64,000 nucleotides of DNA from Diprion similis (Eukaryota; Arthropoda; Insecta; Hymenoptera; Diprionidae). Positions 49,976-63,190 of this stretch are shown piece by piece. The DNA is taken from the NCBI RefSeq assembly GCF_021155765.1, contig NC_060105.1, positions 11,379,001 through 11,443,000 of the forward strand, read 5' to 3'. Every line of letters begins with the position of its first letter. Positions within the stretch are counted from its first letter, which is position 1. Below the pieces are notes generated by a model. It ran no database searches. It saw only the letters and a program-made list of their open reading frames with translations, and had not been told where the DNA came from. Made by a program: the position numbers and the translations under genes.

Positions 49976-52012
49976 GAATTCACTCGACCGTGATGGAAAC
50001 GAGTACTTTCCGCACGGAAAATCGCATAAAACATGATCGCGTTGTACAAAACGCATTTTTTACTTTCACAAAACACTTTTCCCCACAATTTTCTTCCTAA
50101 TTTCTTATTTTCTCGTTTCTTTTGAAAAAAATTTTCCGTTAATCATTTCTCTAATTGGGAAGTCGAAGAAGACTGTAAGCACGTCGATCTAGTCTAACGA
50201 CCTTGTTGATTCTGTTACAAGGCCTTCGTAGACACATACGTTCAACAGAAGTGCAGTTAATATATTATGCAGAGTTCGTGCTTCTAATTTTCGAAGGTTA
50301 ATTAACCTCTGACTGCCTATTGTCTGCCGAGATTTTACGCAGGTATAAATAGCGCCGGTATTACACAAAGCATGTAAATGATCCTAGAAGACATTATATC
50401 ACTGACGAACCTCGGTTCGGCGCGTTATTTCCATGGACGGCCTCCTTTTTTTTTCACCTGCACAATACACAGCCAACTAAACGACCAAGCGACTAGTATA
50501 GTGATTTGGTGTCTCGTTACTGTCGTCGTTCATACCTCTGGCGGTGTAAGCACGTCACACATGTTTTGGTAACATCGTAATTGGTATGAAGTACACGTAG
50601 TACCCTGAACGCATGTATAACTATCAGCGTTTTATAGACCGAAATCGTTGCGAAATGTGCGCAATGCGTCGTATCTTGGACGAAACTTGGACAACTCGTA
50701 AATTTCAAAATCACGTGTATTCGCAGGATTTTCACTTCATTTGGTGTCAGTTAAGTGCAGTCGATGTAATTGTATGTATATATCAGACTTGGAAGCAAAA
50801 ACACAACAAAACTTTTAAAACATGTTGTATATAAATTCTGAAACTTTTTTTTTTTTTTTATTAAACATTTGCGTTGATTCATTATTTCATTCGGAATCGT
50901 GATCATCGTCTTAAATTATACATTGTACCTGAAATTATCTTGGGTGTTGAAAGTTCCTCTCAGGCTAATTGTTAAATTGTGAAAAACTCGATTAAAAAAA
51001 GAAGCGAGTAAAAAGGTGTTTATTTTGCTTCTAATAACTTTTTTCAAATTCAATTTCAAATCTGATTAAAACCGAACGATTTACCTTATAAATTTCGTAT
51101 AATAAATTTTTATTTTTTTATGATAAAAATCTGTATAAATATTTTTTAGGTTAAATTGAAAAAGAATTTAAAAAAATAAGAAGATCGCAATATCAATTTT
51201 ACAAGAACATAAAAAGACAAATTCAAAATTCAAAATTCATCTTCGAGGAAAATTCTTTATCGCAAAAATAGCTACGAGTATAGTAATATACTACACGTAA
51301 CCGTATTATTAAAATGAAAAACGCAAAAACAACAACCGTGCAGAGAAAACATAGGAAGCAGGTGTTGGTGGTGGTGGTTCATAATTCCGTCTTGGAATAT
51401 TTATATGGAGACTGCACTTACTTTGATCATAGTAATCGCGTTTACCTGCACAGCACGAGACCTGTCCACGTGTCTCTGCGCTCTATTACGTCACTGACGG
51501 AGGAACTTGGTAGCCAGCAGTCAAGTGTGCATGCAAGCGTGTCGCGAGATTCAAGACCGAGGGTTAGCCACCTCTCGTCGAGCGTAAGAAACGGGAAATA
51601 AACCCAGAAGCCACGACGAATGAGTTATGCATTCGATGAAGTTTCCAATCCTTCGATAAAATAATTACGGAAGAATAAATGTTTCGGATTTTTTCGATCT
51701 AATCATCCAATATGGAGTGAAAAGAAGGAGAAAAACATTCAACAGAAATTTTTAACAAAACGATGAGAGACAAAAAAAAATTAGTAAATCAGTTTTTGGT
51801 AACGTATCTAAAGGGAAATAAGAAATGAACATTTTTTATTTGATTAATCCGAAGGTGATGAAAGAAAATTATCAGCAGTCTGTATTAAACTTAGATGAAT
51901 CTTCAAATTTTTAGTATAGTTTCCAAAATATATAGCAAGTATGAAGTCATATAAATAAATATATATATAGTAATGTGGAGTCTGAAAATAAAAATTTTAT
52001 GAAACACCTTGA
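49976..52012. other. Noncoding DNA
   Basis: No exon supported. 51340-51600 is less AT-rich and open in one plus-strand frame, but the translation shows no motif. Confidence 0.4.
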
Positions 52013-53515
52013 ACCTCGAATACGTTTATACAATCATGAGGATAAAACTGAACTCCGTTTTTCTATTTTCAAAAAGGTTCAAGCCTTTGGCTGCTAGTTT
52101 AAGCTTCATTAATCTTACCAACATTAAGTTTTTCATCGGCTTTTTACTACGACTGAGGAAAAGAGTTAAATACCGTCTCCGATTACTTGCTATTTTATTT
52201 ATTACCTTTTTTTTCAATACTTTTATTTCATTCAGGGGTATTAGCCGCAGTTCGTCGAATCTTGCGGTTTGCAATAACTTTTCACCTCGTCGCGGTTATG
52301 CAACGTCGTGTGTTAACGCCAAACGACTTCACAGCTTTCGTCAACTAGTTCCCAAATTATCGTCTCCGTTGCGAATGAGTTGTATCACAACGTTTAATAA
52401 AGGGGAAAACTTGTTACGTATTTTTCCTCTGTAATCCAGGATCTTGTAAACTTGGTAATTATAGGAACGTATATTATCAGACTTACTCTCTCCTAGCATT
52501 TCCGGAAATTTTGTTATACGTGTATATATATATATATATATATATATTTATCTCCGGAAATTTTAGAAGAATCTTATTATAATGAATATTGAAAATAGGT
52601 TAAAAGAATAAAATAAAAGGAAATGTCAGAATGTTTTCCCCATATTTTTTTTTTTTTTTTATTTTATTTCTAAGTACCCTTTAAACGAGCCTTTCTGGTA
52701 AATTTTGAGAATTTTTTTGATTTCTTGATAAAAAAAAAATATCAAATTTTCAACAAAAACGCTCTTTTTTAGTTTTTTGTTCATAACTTTTTTAATAATG
52801 GTCCAAATTGAAGTTTTGTTTTTTTGAAAATCTTTGTTCTGCGATGGCCTTTACAGAAAAAAATACAACAAAAAAATATTCACAGTGTTTTTGATTAAGA
52901 TATTTGCGTTTGAAGTGTTGAATCGTGTTTTTAAAAGGGAACGTACGAGGGAACGTATATCTTTAGATTTTTTTTGAAAATCAGATATTTTTCTAACAAG
53001 TAATCAAAATTGAAAATTTTTCAAACCATCCGATTTGGCGCGGAACGCCCCATATATATATATATAAAAAATCCCCGGAAATGTTAGAAGAGATTAAGTC
53101 GGATGATATTCGTGCCTACAATTACAAAGTGTACAAGATTCTAAATTACAAAGGAAAAATACGTAACAGGTTTTCCCCTTTATTGTACGGTGTAATACAA
53201 CTCATTTGCAACGGAGACGATAATTTGGGAACTAGTCGACGGAAGCTGTAAAGTCGTTTGGCGTTAACACACAACGTTGCATAACCGCAACGTGTTTAAA
53301 AGTTATTGCAAATCGCAAGATTAGGCGAACTGCGGGTAATAACTCTGAATGAAATAAAATTAATGAAACAAGAAGGTTAAGTTTAAAAAATAGCAAGTAC
53401 TCGTTTCCCCAGTGGTGGTAAAAAACGTTTAAACTTTTTTCAAAATAGAAAAATGCAGTTCGGTTTTATCCTCATAATTCTATAGGAGTATCAGAGATTT
53501 CAGGTATTTCGAAAA
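52013..53515. repeat. Large inverted duplication, arms of about 420-500 bp
   Basis: The left arm (about 52030-52515) and the reverse complement of the right arm (about 53075-53495) share long ordered matches: ATGAGGATAAAACTGAACT against ATGAGGATAAAACCGAACT, TTTGCAATAACTTTT, GGTTATGCAACGT, GTGTTAACGCCAAACGACTT, CTAGTTCCCAAATTATCGTC, ACGTATTTTTCCT. The left arm has roughly 100 bp extra near 52110-52185. The spacer is about 560 bp of A/T-rich sequence. If transcribed, the RNA would fold into a long hairpin. A 141-codon open frame in the left arm is not conserved as a frame in the right arm. Confidence 0.88.
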
Positions 53516-56500
53516 AATTCTAGATTCAGACTTCGTATTACTTTGTTCGAATGAACATCAGAACGTTCGGCTCATTATTCTGGCTGCTAGTTAGCTTCAG
53601 CCTCGTGTAAAATTAAGGTGACGAAATATTGAAGAATTACCATTTTGCAGTTTTAGAAAAGTTAGGACCTTGAAGAAACTGCGATTTACCAAGTATTTCG
53701 TTGTCTAACGATAAAGTAAAGTTACGAAATAACCATTTTCATGAAAAATACATCGTCGCGAGCTTCACCCTCGTGTAAAAAGACCCTTTCGATACAGCCG
53801 TTACGTCACGGTATCATGTAATTCCACTCATCTTCTACAGCGATTCAAGGTCCTTAAATTGTGAAACGCAGAAATAATCGAATGTCACAAGATCGTCATT
53901 CGTTCTTGGTCCATGCTAGTGAAAATCGATCTATTCAATACCGGTGATCTGGCATTTAGGATTTATTGTCAGTTTTTTTATTTATCTCAAAATCGGTGAA
54001 AAAATATTTCATTTTCCAGAATTGTCAAAAATTTATCAAAATTTTCAAAAACTTAAAATACTCTTAACACTTTCTGCCGAATCGAAGCGCAAAAATATAA
54101 CGAAACTGTATTCAGAAATTAATGCCTAAAAAAGTATTTCACTTTCTGATAATTTTGAAAAATTAAAATTTTATTTTTACGTTTTTGGATCTGTCTTTAA
54201 CGCCGCTATCAGCCGATCGTCGTATCTAATCAAAAAACGTGTTCCCTATCTGAATCAGTATTATCTTTCACCCTCGAAACCGCCACGTTTTCTATCAAAC
54301 ATTTTCTAGTATCTCGTCTAGTTTTCGAGTCAATTTCACTTTCATTGTCACTTTCTAAGACAACCTGCGAGTGAAATTATATCAAGATAATAATTAACGA
54401 CTACTTTTACAACCTCCAAACTAACCGGAAATGATTTTGTCGGATTTGGCATTACCTACTTTTTTTTATTTCAACGCACCATTTTCCCAATTAATCAAAA
54501 AGCTTATACCCATCCCTTATTTGTAATCGTTCAGTAAATTCTCATTACATTGTCAGTTGCAGAAAATATTTAATATCATTTTTATTTTAATTGACACCTG
54601 CAAGAGCCAGGATTTTACTGCGCTCTCTGTTATTTCGTACAGCTTATAATCCAATTACGAGCCGACGTTCGTCCGAGCAATTATTAGAGATTGTTTTCCG
54701 TATTTCAAAGATATGTTATCCTAACATTCTGCACGATTCAATTATCGAATCACCATATTCTTTCAGTATAATTACGACAATTACACGAGTTAACTAAAGC
54801 ACTGTGATGAATAATGATATTTACAGTAGATTCTGAGTGAAAATAATTTTTTTTTTTTTTTTTTTTGGTGGATATATAAAGACAAAATTTTTATTTTTCT
54901 CTCTCTTAATTTCCCGAACTACTACGAGTTCATTACAAATGCAATTCGCATTCTCGCTCGTGTTTTTTTAATAATTCATATATAATAATCCCACGCTCTG
55001 TGTGTAAAGTTATATAATATCAGTTAATTTTAAAGGTTCATTCATTCACCTTCGTCGTTCCAATTCAAAGCGAAACTACCACGTTTGAGTAATTAGTTAT
55101 TCTTAAAAATTAATACAAGTTATAGATTATCACGAATAGTTATTATTTGCATAGATAAATTATATGTGGAGGAACGAATGCTCTTGTTAAAAGATAAAAA
55201 AAAAAAAAAGCCAACAATCGTCTTCCATCCTACTCTTATCTTTTATTTTTATCTTTATAACTGCATAATAGTAGCTTAATTCCTTACTTTCGCATTATGC
55301 AAGGATATTTTTGTTCTCATATAATTATAACGTGCATCGTCCGTAAAATATTACGAAGAAGGTTAGTTTGAGATAAAAAAAAAAAAAAAGCCAATAACTG
55401 ATGTAACGAATGAACTGTACAATTTACTATAAAATAAGTTAGAGAGAGAGAGAGAGAGATAGGAGAAAATGACAATAAGAAAAATCAAGAAGACTCGGAC
55501 GTTTTCTACTATGACTGTAAAAATGGAAGGAGAGAGAAACGAGAAAAAAAAATTCTATAGAAAATTGAAACAAAAAAAAAGGTCTTATACATAAGGCGAA
55601 AGTATAAAATTATTCTTAAACGTTACATAGACGATATTTCTGAAAGGTATGAAAGTATTCAACTTATCTCGAAATAGATTTTTATCGGTATATGTTTAAT
55701 TGCGGAACAATTAGTTATCAATTTGAGAAACAACTCGATGGATAAACGAGAGCGGTTTTATCTTGCTGATCTTGCTCGAATGATATTTATCTACAGAGAT
55801 CAATGATCGAATAAAATAAGTCCTTCGACCTCGTCAATTTTCGAATGGAACCACAATTTAATGAATGTTTTTTCATCGGTGAAAAAAATTGATGATGACA
55901 CAATAACACAAAAATTTTTTAATCAAGACATTTGCGGTCTTCGGCATTCGTTGAATAAATTTTTAATTCAACTAACATTTTACTGCAATTGGTAGGTTCC
56001 AGTTGAGTTGCTTCGTTGATGATTTAAAATTAGCGAAATTGGACACGCAGAACAAGCATTTGCATTCGTAAAAATTCACTTGTAAAATTACTTCGAATTT
56101 TTTAAATACAAAATTTCAGAATTAAAAATAATCAAGAAATAATATCTGTCGATTAATTCGACTGATATTTAAAGAGTTGTGGTTAAAATTTCACGATACG
56201 TTTGCGTCTCTGATCTTTAATAAAATTTAAAGCCACAGATCTTTCGTAAAATCGGAAAAAAAAAAAAACTTGAATCATCAAAGCGTGTTTAAAGAGAATT
56301 AGTGCATGAATAAAAATCATCAAGTCTGATTTAAGATTCGTGTTTTCGAATCAACGATTCAACGTTCTAATAAATAGTAAAATAATGTGAATTCGGTCAG
56401 GTCGAACAAAAATTTTTCAATCTTTTCGCAAAAGTATAGATCAGAAAATAATGAGGAGCAGTAATAACGCAGCGGCGATGAAAAGCCTTACGAGTGACAA

Positions 56501-56689
56501 AAAAATAACCTCTATTCTTAAACAACGATATATTAGATTCGCAAAATATACTCAAAATGTGGACAGACAATACATACCTGTCAGGCAGAAGTATAAACTG
56601 GTAATCCACTTATTGCCGATGAGTAGTCATAGGCGATTTCAACGAAGACTACACTCTCTTACGGTCCTTATTAACAAATAACGAGTCCT
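53516..56689. other. Noncoding AT-rich DNA
   Basis: About 3.2 kb with no exon recognised. An AG dinucleotide run lies at 55440-55459 and a T tract near 54850. Confidence 0.5.
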
Positions 56690-56954
56690 GAACCGGCTTC
56701 TATTCTAACTCCAACTGACAGCGCGAACTCGACAGCCGACAGACTGACGAAACCGCGACCACGCGGCTCGGTTATATCAACTAGATTCGCGACTTCGTAA
56801 CTAGCGCCACATCGCGGATTTGATAGTAAACTCATACCGACGAGTCGAGATGCTCGGATGATAACGAATGTTGGCGGATGATCGTTTGACTCCCCCCCCC
56901 CTTTGCGGCTAGGCGATCGATGTGTGTCCCTAAAAATCCACTAAATAATACGTA
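56690..56954. promoter_or_regulatory. CpG-rich block, possible promoter
   Basis: CpG-rich segment (for example GACAGCGCGAACTCGACAGC near 56718) with a C run at about 56892-56901, against AT-rich flanks. No exon is recognised; a regulatory role is inferred from composition alone. Confidence 0.25.
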
Positions 56955-57170
56955 AGGGCGTGTTCCGAAATTAGCTGGCAGCGCTAAAAACTCCCTAGGA
57001 TAGAGATAGAGCTACGCACGAACTCGACAGCGAAAGAGAGATGAAAGATTGTTTACAGCACTGGGGGATGATATCGGAATGCACTCTAAGGTGTCTTCCG
57101 AAATTAACTAGCAGCGCTAAAAACTCTCTACGACAGAGATAGAGTTACTCACGAACTCGTCAGCGCAAAG
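56955..57170 (+). repeat. Two-copy tandem repeat, 132-bp period
   Basis: TTCCGAAATTA starts at 56963 and at 57095. Both copies continue with GCAGCGCTAAAAACTC, then AGAGATAGAG, then CACGAACTCG, then CAGCG. The second copy runs directly into the dispersed repeat at 57170. Confidence 0.85.
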
Positions 57171-57370
57171 AGATCATTTGACAAATTTGCCAAAAATGAA
57201 TTCCTCCTTGAATTTAAAATGGTGGCCGGAACTGCTGCAGAATCTGGTGATAATTCTGGATTTAGACTACTCATGACCCCCCTCCTGCCGTTCATGCCGA
57301 TTAGAAAGAAAAAAAAATGCCTGTATTAGAAAATTTTCATTTCACGTGTACTTTCCGACTGGACTACTTA
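57170..57370 (+). repeat. Dispersed repeat, copy B (pairs with 42850-43065)
   Basis: Shares ordered landmarks with the 42.9-kb copy, including GTGGCCGGAACTGCTGCAG here against GCGGCCGAAGTTACTGCAG there, then a GATTAGAAAG motif. Same orientation, diverged. Confidence 0.75.
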
Positions 57371-57846
57371 CGGTTAGCTTCTGTGGAGAATAAATGGAAC
57401 CGCAAAAAAATTACTATCTTTCCAAGGCAGTTACAAAGAAATTCAATGAATGACTAACAATAGGATAAATAAATCTTTTAGGCACTTGTCCTCATAGGAG
57501 GTATATAAGCCTATAGGAATGAGAAGCTGAAGAAGGATTAAATTCTTATGTCATACCACATACACTGTTAGAAAAAATTAACCAAACATAATGGCCCAGC
57601 AGGTTCACTTTATATTTGTGTTATTTACTACATTTCTGTTAGTGAATAAAACAGACATTTTTATAATTTTAAGATATAAATTGTCATATCAACATTCAAT
57701 TTGTAATTTTCAGGTTTCTTTTCATTTAGTCCTACATTAAAATTGGTTAAATCAACCCCAAAATTTGAGTGAACTTGCTGGGACATTTTTTTTAACAATT
57801 GTACTTTTTTTCTTTCTAAAACGGTTGCATTAGTGCTGATTTTAAC

Positions 57847-57972
57847 ATGAAACTGTGTATTTCAGATCTTAATAACCCCTTGGCCTGCGATCCAAGTGCC
57901 GATGGAGCGTACAAACACATAATCAACAGCAAGGTCGGTCACATTTTGAAACAGCACGGCTGTCACCCGTGA
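57847..57972 (+). CDS. Possible terminal coding exon or small ORF, unknown product
   Basis: From an acceptor-like TTTCAG ending at 57865, the plus strand reads 34 codons to a TGA at 57970-57972. The codons are less AT-biased than the surroundings and the peptide is mixed in composition, with the start LNNPLACDPSADGAYKH and the end LKQHGCHP. The same frame is also open back to an ATG at 57847, giving a 41-residue small ORF with two or three cysteines. It could be the last exon of a plus-strand gene whose other exons I do not see, or chance. I do not recognise the family. Confidence 0.3.
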   Translation: MKLCISDLNNPLACDPSADGAYKHIINSKVGHILKQHGCHP

Positions 57973-60775
57973 TTCTCATGTTTGGCGTGATCGACGTACC
58001 ACAACTATCACGCGATATTGGACGCGAGCGATTAAACAGTTTTTGAGACTATATGGTGAAATTGAAAAATTTTGCAATTGCATCTTGGACCACATGTGGC
58101 TTGAATTCTTAAAAACATATCTTTTATTTGAGAAAAGTAAAAAAAAAAAAAAATATTAAAAATATCAGAAAAGTCACCCCCCAATTATTTCGTTCGCTTC
58201 GTATCCATTTTGTTCATATTTATCTCATCTATTCGTAAAAGTTTGTCTATTCGGTACAAAAGTCGAGCTGTTCCTGCTTCAAAATAAAAAACCATCCAAA
58301 TATTCTTTAACACAACTCACAATTCTTGAACATGTTACACAAATTTTTTTGCAAGTCTTTAAATTGAATCTAAAATTTTTACACACTTTTGTACAGAAAA
58401 TAGTGAGAATTTCCACTTAACCTTATTATTGGATGAAATACTATGAAGTTTTGAAGAAAATCAACCTAATCGCATTAGTCTCTAAAACTTGCCGAACTTT
58501 TTCCTTGAAGTGATTTACTACTCAGAGTTTCCAGAACATCTTATTCAGCAGGGACGCCTTATAGAAATTTGAAATGAATTTAAAGCTGAAAAAATATTAG
58601 CCAAAACAATGGCCTGATGATAAGAGTGATGAAACAATTTTTTCAGCATGATGTTGAGGATTCATGGTTCTTACTCCTAATTTCCTTCTAATGTTAATTT
58701 GATATTTGATCGTCATTCTGCACCCTACACCTAAACCGTATATACTATAATCCACTAATATATCCACTAACTTTCGGACATATTTTTACGATAAAAATGC
58801 CCATCTGGGTCCGATTTAAATGTATTATAGTGCACACCTAGATATTCATCAAAAATATTCGAATTACCAGGTCCTTAGATCTTACGGTTCATGAGAAATA
58901 CGTTGATCAATTTTATCACGGTTTCAATCGTTGTCTTGTAATTCTAAGCAGTTCCTGTCACTGAAAAAACTTCATCTAACTTGTTTTTTCTTTTTTTAAA
59001 CACTGTCTGATCTTCTTAAATGAATATGAAATCCATTTTGAGGTAAATCCTCAGGGACTGCAGTTAATTACTCGTTTTCCGACATCTTCAGTTGATGCAT
59101 GCGAATGTGAGGAAACATTTTTGTATTGAAAAAATTATACATTTGGAATCATCGAAAACCTCGGAAATTAGGCCCGGATTAACCGTAAGACTATAAAGGC
59201 GATAGCAGATATTAGGCCCTCGAAATTATCGGCCCTTCAATTTTAAAAATTAAATTGACCAAAATGGTACCTTGATTTTCAAAAATTCGGGTAGATAGTA
59301 AACGATCGCACGAATACCAATGTCTCGCTGCAATCAGATTTCGAAAAATTTCATGCACAAAGTTGGAGAACGTGTAGAAAAAAATATCGATAAACCCTCA
59401 TTTTTTCCCTAGTATCACAAGAAAATCTATACACTTTGATTCCGTGGAGCATAGAGAGTGAAATCGCTCGTGATTTAGATTTTGAAAATATAAAATTCCA
59501 GTTTAATTCCTTGCGATTTTCTTTTTAAATGTGAGCACTTAGTCTGACAAAAAAAAATGTGATCATTTTCTAAAATTTTCGATAACCAGAAAGAAGTTAA
59601 AGACGATTTTGTAGCAAAGAAAATTTCACTTCTGACGTGAACGAGAATCGTCCAGAAGTTCATCAATACCATATTCTTGCGTCGACAGTTTTAGTTTCAC
59701 ATTCAGCATTCTAGTTTTATTCGGATCGATTCCATAACAACGATAAGTCACGATTGTGGCATAGGAATAGCTAGTATATGACCTTTAACCTGTATAAAAC
59801 CAGTGATTTAATGATTGGCAATGAATACGTGACACGTTGAATATCTAAATTATGCTTGATACCGCAAGTGTCACTGTATAGAAATACAAAAAGATGTTTC
59901 CACAATCTGTATTATTTGTTAAAGTAGCAATGAGAAAGTTAAAGTTTTAATAAACGACAAATGAGTACCAGAATTTCAAAATACAATATTTGAGCATAAT
60001 TTTTGAACTACGTATAACGCCTTGGGCGCTCGCTTACATTACCCGAATAAAAATGATCTCTACCAATTCTAGGCTAACGAATTTAAATTTATCATCCGCT
60101 TCGAAAAAAGTGCAAGATTAAAAAAAAACTCACTCGATTCAAATGACGTGCGTTTATAATTTTACATATTATATAACTTCAACGAAAGAAATGAAGAATT
60201 AAAAAACGAAGCGAGTAATTACTCTCAAATGATCATCCCATTCGAAAACCTGATTCAAACATGAAACAAGTAATTCCAACAACAAGTAGAAGAAAATCGA
60301 CTATTCTATCTATTTCGCATACCGATGCCACATTGTCGATAAAAATGATCAAACGGATCGTTGTTGAATCAGGAGAAACAATTTATCTCCTACAAATATA
60401 TATAATATAAGCTCGTCTCAAAATCAATAGATCTGTGTTAAAAAATGCCGCTGTTTAAACCATAATGTTTATCAACATAGGCTCGCACATTACGTATTAA
60501 AAAAGTTGTTCGTTAATTTTTTTCAGTCAACACCCACATACATTTTCTATGAATAAATGACTAACTTGGGACTATTTTCTCCATATATAATGAAATCATG
60601 AATTTGAATAGAGTTTTATAAGACGTAGGTATTGGCCTCTTCGCTATACTATCGGAATCTAGCCAAATACAAATGTATATGAGAAATACAAATGTATCTA
60701 TATTCCCATTATATAGGTACAAGGGTGGCAATACATTAATTAGCTATATAGGCGAAGGGCAGACAAAACGGAGTA
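57973..60775. other. Noncoding AT-rich DNA
   Basis: About 2.8 kb with no exon or repeat recognised, apart from an A tract near 58140. Confidence 0.45.
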
Positions 60776-61022
60776 GGTGGGGCAAAATAGGATACCCTTA
60801 AAATTTTATAAAAAAATGTTGTCGTTCAAAATGTTTTTTAAACCGCCAAAAATGACTTCTACAAACATTATTCAGCGTTATTTTGAATTTTCCAAAATTT
60901 ACTTTTTACTAATATTTCAAAATCATTTTTTTTATTTGCTCTGATTACAATTGAAAGAAAAAACGTTTAGCGTATTTGAATCCTCGAAAACTAAGCATCT
61001 CCTTCAGTACCCCGTTTCGCCC
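60776..61022 (+). repeat. Dispersed repeat, copy B (inverted relative to 38835-39100)
   Basis: Ordered landmarks GATACCCTTAAAATTT, AAAAATGACTTCTA, ACATTATTCAGCGTTATTTT, GTATTTGAATCCTCGAAAA, GTACCCCGTTTCGC match the minus strand of 38835-39100. A run of about 13 C at 61020-61032 adjoins the right end. Confidence 0.85.
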
Positions 61023-61812
61023 CCCCCCCCCCTCCCCGCCCCGGCAATACATTTATAATATCTGCACACTGTATTATACGTATTATTTAAAGATGCATTG
61101 TGAGACGTGCACTCCGCGTGATAGATTATTATTGCTCCTCTTCATGCGAGAATATGTAAAAATAATTCTGTACGCGTGCAGACTGACAATAAATCTGTAA
61201 ATTATGTAGGTAAACGGATGGCCTGATACTTTCTAACCACAAACCAAAATTAAGTAATACAAGGATGTAAGGTATGAATATATAAATAAATAATTTAGGA
61301 CTTGTTTTGCTGCATGCATATGCGTCAATACCATATATTAATTATACATCATATTTTAGTGTGCTGAAGAGTTTTGAATACATAGTTGTGGTTCAAATCA
61401 CTTCGCGAACTTTTCACCGAGCAATAAATTTTGATGTGCTGATCTTGGACGGGTAAATTATTGCGAAAACTGTTCAACGCGTAATCGTTATTAAAGCGTT
61501 GATGACACGCGGTTAATTAACTATGCGAGCTATTCTGCACGACTATATTTTCTGGAACACTCTGTTACGAATCCGACTCGAAAGACCAAAAAACGTTTGA
61601 AATACGTATTGGCAAGAGTAAGTTATTCTGAATCGCTTGTATTTTTTCAATGCTTCGAAATTTAATAAGCAATGTAATTTATTTAAAATCTAATAAATTT
61701 CAAGTAATTTTAGATGAATTACGAATTATTAGATATAAGTATATCCAACAACCTAGTTAAATTTTGACTTATAACTAAACATGAATGAATTGTATTACTT
61801 GGCGAATGCTCT
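61023..61812. other. Noncoding DNA
   Basis: No exon recognised. Begins with the C-rich tract that follows the dispersed repeat. Confidence 0.4.
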
Positions 61813-62166
61813 ATGAAAACCGATTTTATTGTCTCGAAAACTGCATGCATTAGACCAAATCCGAGAAGGATTCAACCCCTGCGTAGTCCGGCAGGGATTG
61901 AAAAACACAAGTTTGGCGATCGCATGAACGTCATACACTGGAAAACCTTGACTATCCAAATTCGTGAAACGTCCAGAGGAGCAGAACGTGTCGAGCCTTG
62001 GTTTTTATCGCTACTTTACCAGGCATGGTTATTTCTCTTATTAATTGATCTGCGCTCTTCATGGGGCTTGGACGACCCGAAGGGTCAGATCTACCATGAG
62101 ACTGTATCACATCATGACGCGGGGAATTCCATGATTCAATCTAACGGTTATAGGTATAGAAAGTAA
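61813..62166 (+). CDS. Unsupported open frame with a hydrophobic stretch
   Basis: A 117-codon open frame with an internal hydrophobic run (WFLSLLYQAWLFLLLI) followed by a polar segment, which superficially resembles a signal anchor. Several open frames of this length are expected by chance in 64 kb. There is a possible donor (GTATAG) near the end. I know of no family match, so it is listed only as a candidate. Confidence 0.15.
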   Translation: MKTDFIVSKTACIRPNPRRIQPLRSPAGIEKHKFGDRMNVIHWKTLTIQIRETSRGAERVEPWFLSLLYQAWLFLLLIDLRSSWGLDDPKGQIYHETVSHHDAGNSMIQSNGYRYRK

Positions 62167-62814
62167 TTACCGATTATTATCTAGTTATGGATAAATTTGT
62201 ACTTTGCTTACATGGGACTGAACAATAATAAACATGTAATACAGCAAGTAATGTACCACACTTCAGGCAATTGTCCCGAGAGTGTTGAGTAAAGTATAAT
62301 TTTTTGGAGAAGCTAATTATTTTTATTAATTGTGGGTTTAGTGCTAGCCTCACTACTTCAACGATAAAAAGATAGAAAAAAGAATTCTAGATAAAAACGA
62401 TCTACATCTACGATAACAGTACTACACCTTCCCGCACCATGACCACCACTAACAGCACCACATAGATACATACATAATTTATACGGGCACTCACTTCGGT
62501 TGCAGTAGAGTCGTTTGTTGACAGATAAAAAAAAAAAAAAAAAAAAAAAACATCAATAATACGTGATACGACTAACACTATATCGATGTTACATAAGTAA
62601 CAACACCGCTAACGTCAAGAATACCAATGGTAACAGTTACACTGGTAAATATGAAAAAAAGAAAAAACAACGGAATACAATTTGCATAATGCGGATAATG
62701 ATAATGTCAATGAAAGTAATGAGAATATAAATAAATAACGTTCATTATATACCGCATGTAACAACTAATCGTTAACATATAATCTTCTAAATCCAAACTG
62801 TTGCCCCCCAACAG
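62167..62814. other. Noncoding DNA
   Basis: AT-rich; an A tract of about 24 lies at 62527-62550. No exon seen. Confidence 0.45.
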
Positions 62815-63190
62815 TTGATTGTCAGAGTCGATCGCAAATCAAAGGACAGCACGGAATCGCCGACGTGTAAGGAAAAAGAGACGCGATACAAACACAAAAG
62901 GATTTGAGCGCTTCGCGGGCGACGAAACGGTTGCGCATGGCCACGTGCGCATCAGGCGATGCTTGGCCCAACGGCCATACGACCAAATCCACTGCTCGAT
63001 TCCCGGTGGCGTGATACTCCCCCCCCCCCCCCCCCGTGCACAATTGCCCCTTGCCGACGCCACCACACCGGCCCAGCACGTGTACCACCAGCCTCGCCAC
63101 AAAACAAGAAACTTGGCAAATTGACTGATTCCCTCCCTCTCGCTCTCTTTCTCTCGCTGCTCTAATCTTTCTGTAGTTCGTTATTATCGT
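62815..63190. promoter_or_regulatory. GC/CpG-rich block with a 17-base C run
   Basis: CpG-rich segment with a C run at 63019-63035 and open frames on both strands that reflect low stop density. No motif is recognisable in any frame. It could be a promoter or 5' UTR of a gene beyond the window. Confidence 0.3.

Noticed and set aside
52009..52434. 141-codon open frame
   Set aside because: It lies in the left arm of an inverted duplication and is not preserved as a frame in the right arm; the composition is noncoding-like.
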